A stretch of DNA of 32,812 bases from Chloroflexota bacterium (GTDB lineage: Bacteria; Chloroflexota; Anaerolineae; Anaerolineales; UBA11858), in assembly GCA_016865865.1 (NCBI GenBank), contig VGOC01000031.1, positions 1 through 32,812 on the forward strand. Reading direction: 5' to 3'. A program made the position numbers and the translations under genes. Below, in pieces: positions 24,207-31,989 of this stretch. The notes beneath the pieces are model-generated. The model was not told the DNA's origin and searched no databases. It saw only the letters and a program-made list of their open reading frames with translations. Numbering within the stretch: position 1 is the first letter of the stretch; every line of letters starts with the position of its first letter.

Positions 24207-24320
24207 GTAACTACTCAGCCAAACGGAGAAATTCCCGAAAAAAGGGTGTGCGTGGGGGTGCTGCGCACCCCCACGCACACCCTTTTTTCGGGCTAATCCG
24301 TTCGATGACTGAGCAGTTAC
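24207..24320. mobile_element. 114-bp palindromic MITE, IS66-like ends
   Basis: Ends GTAACTACTCAGCC / GTAACTGCTCAGTC; 28-bp perfect core stem with TGC loop; 8-bp direct duplication GACTCAAC at 24199-24206 and 24321-24328. Confidence 0.8.
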
Positions 24321-24572
24321 GACTCAACAAGAATAATGATTTTTCCGCACCAAAAGGCGATACGAATGTCGCGCAACAAGATTGAGCGATGGATGACAGC
24401 GCATCACTCCCAACAGGCTGTATCTCAGCAGGCGAGAAAGTGTTAAGTCTTATAGACGAACCTTCGACCCACATCTATAGTAGAATTCTTCTGTTGATAG
24501 TTTTCCATAAAGATAAATACAGAATGCTCCCCAATCGGGCTTCGCCAGGGTAGCTAATCGAGAGGAATCATC

Positions 24573-25301
24573 TTGCAAGGTAAAACGGACCTCATCCACC
24601 GTGATCGGCCGGTATCGGCCATCATCCCTGCCTATAACGAGGCAGAGCATATCAGTTCGCTGCTCGATGTGCTTTGCAAGGTCCGCGCCATATCCGAGAT
24701 CATCGTTGTAGATGATGCTTCCACGGATGACACCGCACAGATCGTTCGCACGCTTGGAGATATGGATGCGCGCATCCTCCTGGCGAGCCTGCCTGCAAAC
24801 CTGGGCAAAGGAGGCGCCATGGCCTCCGGAGCGCAGGCCAGCCAAAACGACCTGATCCTATTTCTGGATGCCGACCTGATACATCTGGAAACCCGGCACG
24901 TCCTGGCACTGATCGAGCCAGTCCAGTCTGGCAGGAGCTGCATGTCTCTGGGATTGTTCAAAGGAGGACGCCTGCTGACCGATTGGTCGCATCGCCTGGC
25001 GCCCTACTTGAGCGGCCAGCGATGTTTGCGATGGAGCGCTTTCCGGGATACCCCTGAACTAGCCGCTGCTCGTTGGGGCGCAGAAGTGGCCCTCAGCCTG
25101 TACGCCTGGCAAAATCGTCTGCCGGTGCAGATCGTACCCCTGGTCGGCGTCACCCACATCATGCGTCCGGAGAAAATCCAGCTCGCCAGCGGACTCGCCT
25201 CGCTGGCGCGCATGTGGCTCGACATCGGCAAATATCTCTTCCGTCATTTCGCCTTCGGGAACAGACCCTCCCTGTATGAATTCTTGAGAAGCAATTCTTA
25301 G
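24573..25301 (+). CDS. Family 2 glycosyltransferase
   Basis: SAIIPAYNEAEHISSLLDVL, IIVVDDASTDDTAQIV, NLGKGGAMASGA, LILFLDADL; TTG start. Confidence 0.88.
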   Translation: MQGKTDLIHRDRPVSAIIPAYNEAEHISSLLDVLCKVRAISEIIVVDDASTDDTAQIVRTLGDMDARILLASLPANLGKGGAMASGAQASQNDLILFLDADLIHLETRHVLALIEPVQSGRSCMSLGLFKGGRLLTDWSHRLAPYLSGQRCLRWSAFRDTPELAAARWGAEVALSLYAWQNRLPVQIVPLVGVTHIMRPEKIQLASGLASLARMWLDIGKYLFRHFAFGNRPSLYEFLRSNS

Positions 25302-25337
25302 TTGAATCCACTGCAAAAACTACTACGAGATGTATAA
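25302..25337. repeat. Fragment of the TTGARTCYACTGMAAAAACTAC repeat family
   Basis: TTGAATCCACTGCAAAAACTAC, starting right after the glycosyltransferase stop codon. Confidence 0.65.
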
Positions 25338-25356
25338 TCAGTACTTCACGAAAATT

Positions 25357-25408
25357 AGATCGAAGACCCGTCCTCGGGTCGCCCAGGGACGGGCTTTTGA
25401 TCTTTTTC
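25357..25408 (+). terminator. Rho-independent-like terminator
   Basis: AGATCGAAGACCCGTCC ... GGACGGGCTTTTGATCT stem followed by TTTTT. Confidence 0.7.
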
Positions 25409-25519
25409 GTGTTCTACTGATAATAAATCAGCGTCATCAGCGTTGATCAGCGTCTAGGCTGCCCCGTTTAGTTCAAGCTACCCTTTTTGGTTCCGGCTTG
25501 TCCGGGTTAGGAGAACACG

Positions 25520-26812
25520 ATGAATCGGAAGAGAACGTTTGGATTATTATTCGTTTCGGTATGGTTGCTTGTCCTGGCGCAACCTGTCTTTGCAGATTCA
25601 CTTCACACAGAAAGCGCGCAATCTTGTAGCGGCGATCAGGATTGCGATGGGTTATCGGATTACGATGAAGAACGTCTCCTGGATTGGTTCAATCCCTATT
25701 TCATCTTCGACGAGGATGAAAATGCGAACATCCTCGAGGAAACAGCCTTTCTATATCAAGTCACACCCATACGAGCCGAAGATTATCAATTTACGAACGA
25801 TTATCACTTTCTCATCCCTGACGGCGCCATGATCACGATCGTCCTGGCCTGGACGCACGATTATGGCGATGAGATGCTAGGGATCAAGGATCATTGGGGG
25901 GACACCGAGGCGATGAGGATGTACATCGCCAAAAACCCTGGAGGCGGTTGGGAATTAACGGCTCTGCTGATCAAACGCCATTATGATGACCCGGAAGGGT
26001 ACGTACCCGATGAATTCGAGTACAAATCCTACGATCAATCGGGGAACCAGGGATGGCATCCCATCGTCTGGGTTTCGGCAGATAAACATGCCATGTATAG
26101 CTCCTGGGAAGAATGCGACGATTACTCTGTTGGATATGAGTATTGTGGTGGACAGGAGATAGGCGTCTATTCTGACTGGTTGAGCTTCAATGTCGGAGAG
26201 AGATATGACCAGAATTTCGATTTCTTCCCTTCTTCGGGATTCGACGAACTGGTGTGGCGTTTTCCTAATGATTATGCCTGGTCAGATTTTCATTTCTGCG
26301 GAGGGCATCCCAACCCTTCCGCTTCTCATTCAGAATGCGTACCAGGCAGCCTAAATGGCAAATGGTGGCCGCCTCAGGATCTGGATGATTTGAGGTATCA
26401 GATGGGAAAAATCGAAAGGGATACGACGGCGTGGTTTTCTGGACTATATGGTTCTGCATACACCGTTTGGGTTGATACAGGCGATGTGGATCGTGCAGGG
26501 ACAGACGGCGACGTCTTCATCACACTCTTTGGAGATGCTGGATCATACGGTTTCGTAGAACTCGATACACCCGATTACGATGATTTCGAGAGAGGCGATC
26601 AGGATGCTTATGATTTTGGCGTGAGAGACATTGGCAATGTGGAGACGATACGGTTGTGGCATTACGCTCTGGGCGACAATCCCGATTGGTTCCTGGATGG
26701 ATTACGCGTGACCGATAATTGGACGGGAAGAGAATGGGAATGTCCATTCTTTCAATGGATAAGCGCTAATCAGACAGACGAAACGGTGGATCTATCTTGC
26801 TATCCAAGGTAA
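25520..26812 (+). CDS. Secreted protein with acidic Ca-binding-like repeat, unknown central domain and C-terminal PLAT/LH2 domain
   Basis: Signal peptide; DQDCDGLSDYDEE; C-terminal YTVWVDTGDVDRAGTDGDVFITLFGDAGSYGFVEL...FERGDQDAYDF...WFLDGLRVTDNWTGREWECPFFQWI. Confidence 0.8.
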   Translation: MNRKRTFGLLFVSVWLLVLAQPVFADSLHTESAQSCSGDQDCDGLSDYDEERLLDWFNPYFIFDEDENANILEETAFLYQVTPIRAEDYQFTNDYHFLIPDGAMITIVLAWTHDYGDEMLGIKDHWGDTEAMRMYIAKNPGGGWELTALLIKRHYDDPEGYVPDEFEYKSYDQSGNQGWHPIVWVSADKHAMYSSWEECDDYSVGYEYCGGQEIGVYSDWLSFNVGERYDQNFDFFPSSGFDELVWRFPNDYAWSDFHFCGGHPNPSASHSECVPGSLNGKWWPPQDLDDLRYQMGKIERDTTAWFSGLYGSAYTVWVDTGDVDRAGTDGDVFITLFGDAGSYGFVELDTPDYDDFERGDQDAYDFGVRDIGNVETIRLWHYALGDNPDWFLDGLRVTDNWTGREWECPFFQWISANQTDETVDLSCYPR

Positions 26813-26834
26813 CATCTAAACTCGAGGGTCAAAG

Positions 26835-26865
26835 AAAGAGCGGGGCCGGCGGCCTCGCTCTTTTT
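26835..26865 (+). terminator. Rho-independent terminator
   Basis: AAGAGCGGGGCC-GGC-GGCCTCGCTCTTTTT. Confidence 0.8.
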
Positions 26866-26903
26866 GTTGATCCTTTTTCAGCGACGAACATTAATACAGC
26901 GCA

Positions 26904-27067
26904 AGCAGCCTGTCGGAGAGGAACAATTAACGCCCTCCTGCTCACGCCGGATTGTCAAATCCGGCGCTCCAGCGGGCTGTGAGGGGCTGTTTTGCGCCAT
27001 TGGCTGCCTGCTTTAGCCTGGATTTGGCAATCCAGGCCGAGCGAATTTCTCTCTCCGACAAACTGCT
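26904..27067. repeat. MITE-like element with nested hairpins
   Basis: Outer AGCAGCCTGTCGGAGAGGAA / AGCAGTTTGTCGGAGAGAGAA; inner GCCGGATT-GTCA-AATCCGGC (26946-26965) and GCCTGGATT-TGGC-AATCCAGGC (27016-27037). Confidence 0.65.
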
Positions 27068-27773
27068 AGAGCCGGTATAACATTCCCAACCCCGCGAGCC
27101 TGGGGCAGACTCCTGCTAAACGCAGCAGTTCCCACATTGTAGCCTGGTTTGCGCTGACGACAGGTTTTCCCAGGTCTTTCTCCAACGCCTCTAATGTGTC
27201 GGCGGTGCGGAAGTTCGTACAACTGATGACCACAGCCTCTGCATCGGGGACATCAACTTCCCGAGCCAACTGGTAGGACGCCCCTACCGGCTGGGTATAG
27301 ATGCCATGCGTCAGGCCCATTCCCTTGATCGTCAGCACCTCGAATCCGTTTCCCTCCAGGAATATGCGCAGCCGTCCCGTGACATCATCCGGGTAGGGAG
27401 CGGCGACGGCCAGTTTGCGAACGCCAAGAGAAGATAAAGCCTTCACGATGGCTGTCGAGGTGGTCGTGCAGGGCGCGCCGGCGGCGGCTTCCATTCGCTT
27501 GATGATCTCCTGATCTCTCCCCGCGCCATAGATAAAACTCCCTGATGTGCATGCGTAGCCAATCGAATCGGGGCTGATCACGCTCAGGTGTGCGGCCGCC
27601 TGTTCGATATCGGGGCTATTTGCCTGCTCCTCGAAGACCTCCACAGTCTGCTCGTCGGTAGCCGCGAAGCGGGTGATGTGGACGGTGACACCTTCCGGGA
27701 CTAATTTCCAATACTCGTCATCCAGCGCCCCATCCGCCGGATAAACGATGCCTATTTTTGCACGCCATGACAT
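27066..27773 (-). CDS. Asp/Glu racemase superfamily (maleate isomerase/EutA/AMDase-like)
   Basis: KIGIVYPADG, CTSGSF and SCTNFRT motifs with both catalytic-type Cys. Confidence 0.85.
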   Translation of the reverse strand: MSWRAKIGIVYPADGALDDEYWKLVPEGVTVHITRFAATDEQTVEVFEEQANSPDIEQAAAHLSVISPDSIGYACTSGSFIYGAGRDQEIIKRMEAAAGAPCTTTSTAIVKALSSLGVRKLAVAAPYPDDVTGRLRIFLEGNGFEVLTIKGMGLTHGIYTQPVGASYQLAREVDVPDAEAVVISCTNFRTADTLEALEKDLGKPVVSANQATMWELLRLAGVCPRLAGLGMLYRL

Positions 27774-29050
27774 AGGGGATCCTCATCAAACGCCTGCCAC
27801 AGAATCGAGACTGGATGTTTCGTCGGCAAACCGGTTCCACGCCTCATTCGGAGCTGGCAAGGACCGCACTCGCTGACCGCCAGGTCGGGCTGACTCTGGG
27901 CCAGGGCGTCGAGCAGATGCTGCCCAACGGCCAGGCTGAGATCATGCTTCTCGTTCTTCAGACCATAACTCCCTGACAGGCCGCAACAGATGGTATCCAG
28001 CACCTCGATCTGCATTCCGGGGATTCGTTCAAGCAACTCGACGAAAGGCTTGCCGATGCGTTGGGCCTTCAAGTGGCAGGGGGTGTGATAACTCATTCGC
28101 TCCGGAACCGGCTTCAGCTTGCTCAACTCCAGCAGCCCATCTTCGACCAGAATTCTGAGATACTCGCCCAGGTCGTAGGCTCGACTGGCCAACGCCTCGG
28201 CGGCGCGCAATCCCAGAGTCCCGGTGTACTCCTCTTTGAGCATGAGGCTGCCTGTGGTGCAGGCGGCGACCACATCATAGCCCTGCTCCAACCAGGGCAG
28301 AAAGGAAGCCAGATTGGCTTCGGCGCGCCTTCGAGCGCCATCCAAATCGCCATTGCCCACCATCGGCATACCGCAACACTGCTGCTGCGGCACAGCCACA
28401 TGCACCCCCAGGCGGTCGAGCAGCATGACAGTATCTTTCGCGGGCTGTGTGTAACTATAACTGTTGAAACACAGGCACAGGCTGCAATGGTCAATGTTCC
28501 CCTCGACTGGCACCCCCTCCCCCTGTGAAACGGGAATGCCAGCCCCGATCATGGAAGATAGCAAATCAGGCCTGGGTTCCATGCGATCCATCTCGTAGCC
28601 GACCGGGCAGGCAGCCGTGCAGATTGTGCACTCGATACAGCGCGAGACGTTGGCGTAATCCACCTTCGATTCGGGGAGCGCAACGGCCCGAGGCTGTTCG
28701 ACGGCGATCTGCTCCAGTCGTTGTTCGCGCTCCTGCTGGCTGACGACCAGGTCCCTGACGATGGGAAGTTTTGGCAAAGCAGCCAGGGTGATATCGCCGC
28801 CGTCGAGCACTTCCCGGCAGGCTAACACGGGTTTGTTATTCAACAAGACAGCGCATGTGCCGCACTTACTGCTCCGGCAGGATGAGCGAAAGGCCAGCGA
28901 GCTATCCTGATCTTGTTGAATCAATTCCAGAACTTCCAGCACCGTCATGCTTGGATGAAAGTCCACCTGGTACATTTGGGTATAACAGGGCGGCTCACGA
29001 TCTGGATCATACCGCTGGATGTGTACCTGGAAAGTTTTAGCGGATGTCAT
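27752..29050 (-). CDS. TfrB-like iron-sulfur subunit: FrdB-type ferredoxin fused to HdrD-like CCG domains
   Basis: CRSSKCGTCAVLLNNKPVLAC, CIECTICTAACP, CSLCLCF, QQQCCGMP, ICCGLSGSYG. Confidence 0.85.
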   Translation of the reverse strand: MTSAKTFQVHIQRYDPDREPPCYTQMYQVDFHPSMTVLEVLELIQQDQDSSLAFRSSCRSSKCGTCAVLLNNKPVLACREVLDGGDITLAALPKLPIVRDLVVSQQEREQRLEQIAVEQPRAVALPESKVDYANVSRCIECTICTAACPVGYEMDRMEPRPDLLSSMIGAGIPVSQGEGVPVEGNIDHCSLCLCFNSYSYTQPAKDTVMLLDRLGVHVAVPQQQCCGMPMVGNGDLDGARRRAEANLASFLPWLEQGYDVVAACTTGSLMLKEEYTGTLGLRAAEALASRAYDLGEYLRILVEDGLLELSKLKPVPERMSYHTPCHLKAQRIGKPFVELLERIPGMQIEVLDTICCGLSGSYGLKNEKHDLSLAVGQHLLDALAQSQPDLAVSECGPCQLRMRRGTGLPTKHPVSILWQAFDEDPLCHGVQK

Positions 29051-30738
29051 TCTGCGCCCTCCTCGCCTGACCCAGGGCGGAGTTCACTCATCACCGGTGG
29101 CCGGCGCGCTGCCCTCAGATGACCACCTTCCAGGGTAACTTCGATACAGAACGGCGTGGAGGCCTCTTCTGGGAAGTCCTGCCGATAATGCGCGCCGCGG
29201 CTCTCCTGACGCTCCAGCGCAGATTGAACGATGGTCTGCGCAACGGTGATCATATTTTTCAATTCCAGATAAGACACCAGGCTGTGGTTCTGAAGCAGGC
29301 TGGGGCCGCTCATGCTGATCTGTGGTAGCAACTCCTGCTCCAGGCCGATCAACTCATACCTGGCTGCTGTTAGGCCTGCGCCGTCGCGTATCACACCTGC
29401 GTACTGCCACATGAGTCGCCGCAAGCGCTGTTTGCCTTGTGAAGGAGTCAGGCGTCCATTGCGCCGGTTCACCAAACCACGGATTTCTCTTTCTACCTCG
29501 GCAGCTTGCGCCTGTTCGGGGGTTGGACGAATTGCTCCGCGGGCGTAACCGGCCGCATGCGCGCCTGCTCGCGCCCCAAACACCAGGATCTCCGCCAGAC
29601 TGTTGCCGCTGAGACGGTTGCCCCCCTGCACCCCCCCAGAGACTTCACCCGCCGCATACAATCCGGGTACGGAGGCGCATCCGCTGATATCTATAGCAAC
29701 GCCGCCCATGAAATAATGCGCCGCCGGAGCCACTTCGAGGCGCACAAGCTGCATATCGAAGCCGCGGTCTCTGGCGACTTCGTATTCATGCTGAAAACTG
29801 AGGAAGGTCTCTTTTGGCACATCCGTAGCATCGAGGTAAACGCCGCCATGTGCTGTGCCGCGCCCTTCGACGATCTCTGTAAAGATAGCCCGCGCCAGGC
29901 GATCGCGGGTGGTGTGTTCCAACAATTCGGGTTCGTAACGCGCCATGAAGCGTTCTTCTTCGCTGTTGTATAGGGCGGCGTATTCTTGAATCCCCAGGAT
30001 GAAACCGCGCAGTGAGGGGGGATGAACCAGCCCGCAGGGGTAGAATTGCACCTGTTCCATATTGAGCAGGCGCGCGCCGGCCCGTAGAGCCAGCGCCAGG
30101 CCGTCGCCGGTGTTCTGAATCGGGTTGCTCGTGCTCGGGTAGAGTTGGCCGACGCCCCCTGTGGCTAAAACAACCGCCGGCGCGTTCACCTGGACAACCT
30201 CCCCGACGCCCACATCGAGGCCTATCGCGCCGGCAATCGCCCCGTTATGGATGAGCAATCGGCAGGCCATCACGTCGGGGCATCGCTCGATCTGGCGCAG
30301 CCGGGCTTGATTGCGAAGCACTTTGACCATCTGCAAACCCACCCGGTCGCTGATCGTCATCACGCGGGGGTAACTATGTCCCCCGGCCTGGTCCAGGACA
30401 TACCTCCCATCGGGGCCGCGGTCGAATTTCAACCCCCAGCTCTCCATCTCTACGATGCGCTGCTGAGCTTCTTCGACCAGGATGCGCACCATAGGCTGAT
30501 CGTTGAGGTACGCGCCGCCGATGACTGTGTCGCGGAATTGCACATTGGCGTTATCGCCCGGCTTGCTCCAGGGGCCTACCGCCGAGACTCCCGCGCCCCC
30601 AACGGTGCTGCCCCCGCGCCCAATCAGCCCTTTATCCCGGACGTAGACGCGCCCGCCTCCATCTGCCGCGCGGATGGCGGCATAGAGGCCAGCCCCGCCA
30701 GTGCCGATGACTAAGATGTCGGCTTCATATCGTCTCAC
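29047..30738 (-). CDS. Fumarate reductase/succinate dehydrogenase flavoprotein-like subunit (TfrA-like)
   Basis: VIGTGGAGLYAAIRAADGG; HYFMGGVAIDISG; PGLYAAGEVSGGVQGGNRLSGNSLAEILVFG; 4-nt overlap with the downstream Fe-S subunit. Confidence 0.88.
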   Translation of the reverse strand: MRRYEADILVIGTGGAGLYAAIRAADGGGRVYVRDKGLIGRGGSTVGGAGVSAVGPWSKPGDNANVQFRDTVIGGAYLNDQPMVRILVEEAQQRIVEMESWGLKFDRGPDGRYVLDQAGGHSYPRVMTISDRVGLQMVKVLRNQARLRQIERCPDVMACRLLIHNGAIAGAIGLDVGVGEVVQVNAPAVVLATGGVGQLYPSTSNPIQNTGDGLALALRAGARLLNMEQVQFYPCGLVHPPSLRGFILGIQEYAALYNSEEERFMARYEPELLEHTTRDRLARAIFTEIVEGRGTAHGGVYLDATDVPKETFLSFQHEYEVARDRGFDMQLVRLEVAPAAHYFMGGVAIDISGCASVPGLYAAGEVSGGVQGGNRLSGNSLAEILVFGARAGAHAAGYARGAIRPTPEQAQAAEVEREIRGLVNRRNGRLTPSQGKQRLRRLMWQYAGVIRDGAGLTAARYELIGLEQELLPQISMSGPSLLQNHSLVSYLELKNMITVAQTIVQSALERQESRGAHYRQDFPEEASTPFCIEVTLEGGHLRAARRPPVMSELRPGSGEEGAE

Positions 30739-30747
30739 GTGCGTTCC

Positions 30748-31491
30748 TCAATCGCCTAATCGAAAGAGACTCCCCAACCCCGGCTGTGCTTCGTGCACAC
30801 CGGCCAACCTCAGCGTATGCCACATGGAGGCCATGTTGGCGCTGAAGACCGGTTTGCCGAAATCATCTTCCAGGCTCTGGGCGATGGGGCTGAGCACGAT
30901 GCCGGTATCGCTGACGAAGATCGCCTCCGCCTCGGGGGTGTCTGCCTGCAAAACCAGCTCTCGCAGAGCCGGAGCGCCCAACCGGCCGATGTCCCAATCC
31001 CGGGTCAGATTCAACCCGACCTGATTGACCACCTCGAAACCGAAATGCTCCACATATTGAACCAGTTTCTCGTTGAGACGGGGTTCATAGGGCGTCGCCA
31101 GGGCGACTTTTTTCACGTGCAACGCTTCGAAAGCCGTCACCAGCGCAGTGGAGGTGGTGGTTGCCGGGCAGCCGCTATGCGCGCTGAGGCGCTGGCGCAG
31201 TTGTTCGTCCCACCCAGGGCCGCGGCTGAAACTGCCCGATGTGCACATCCAGCACAGCGCGTGGGGATACACGGTAGCTAGATCAGCCGCCAGTCGCTCG
31301 AATGGTTCCCCTCCGGCGACCTCGGTCATAGTTTCCAGGGTTACGCTTCCCTCTTCATCGGGCATGCTGGTGCGGGTGATGTGAATCGATACTCCCGCTG
31401 GCGCGAGGTGGTAATACTCCATATCGGCCAATCCCGAAGCCGGATAGATGATGCCCAGGCGCGCTCGCCAGCCAAAAAGATTGTGTTCCAT
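30748..31491 (-). CDS. Asp/Glu racemase superfamily paralog lacking the second Cys
   Basis: RLGIIYPASG, CTSGSF, but FVSDTGI where the paralog has ISCTNF. Confidence 0.82.
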   Translation of the reverse strand: MEHNLFGWRARLGIIYPASGLADMEYYHLAPAGVSIHITRTSMPDEEGSVTLETMTEVAGGEPFERLAADLATVYPHALCWMCTSGSFSRGPGWDEQLRQRLSAHSGCPATTTSTALVTAFEALHVKKVALATPYEPRLNEKLVQYVEHFGFEVVNQVGLNLTRDWDIGRLGAPALRELVLQADTPEAEAIFVSDTGIVLSPIAQSLEDDFGKPVFSANMASMWHTLRLAGVHEAQPGLGSLFRLGD

Positions 31492-31510
31492 AAATCTACT
31501 CCTGATGATC

Positions 31511-31963
31511 TCAAACCACCCGAACTTGCTGAGACGCCTTCGTCAACACCTCACAGCCGTCTTCCGTGACCAGGGTGGCGTCCGAGATGAAATAGTCGCC
31601 TGCCCGTCCCGTCCCCATCAACCAGGACAAAAGATGGAAGACCATGCCGGCGCGCAATATCATCGAGCTGCCGCGGCGCAGGCCAATCGGCACCCCCCCG
31701 CCGGACCAGGCCGGGGGAAACGCGCTCCTGACCATGTATCCGCAGTGATGACGCCGGTAATGAGAAAGCCCGGCGGCATCGACGCGCGCCTGCCAGGCCT
31801 GGTAGACCTCATCAGCCTTTGCGCCCGCCTCATGGAAATATTCCAGAATCTCCTGATGGGGCATCCAAAGGCCCACCTCTTCCAGTACGCGCAGGGCGGT
31901 CTCGTGTATCAGGCGCACCTGTTCTGCGGTTAGAATCTCTAAATAGGGTCGGGGCGTTGACAT
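31511..31963 (-). pseudogene. Chimeric relic: MttB-family N-terminus joined to M24 peptidase (ectoine hydrolase/Xaa-Pro peptidase-like) C-terminus
   Basis: MSTPRPYLEILTAEQVRLIHETALRVLEEVGLWMPHQEILEYFHEAGAKAD then AWQARVDAAGLSHYRRHHCGYMVRSAFPPAWSGGG...LRAGMVFHLLSWLMGTGRAGDYFISDATLVTEDGCEVL. Confidence 0.7.
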
Positions 31964-31989
31964 ATTCGTTCCTCTAGAATTTTTTTCAG

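Noticed and set aside
24211-24474. 87-aa minus-strand ORF
   Set aside because: Runs through the palindromic MITE; apparent coding due to the repeat.
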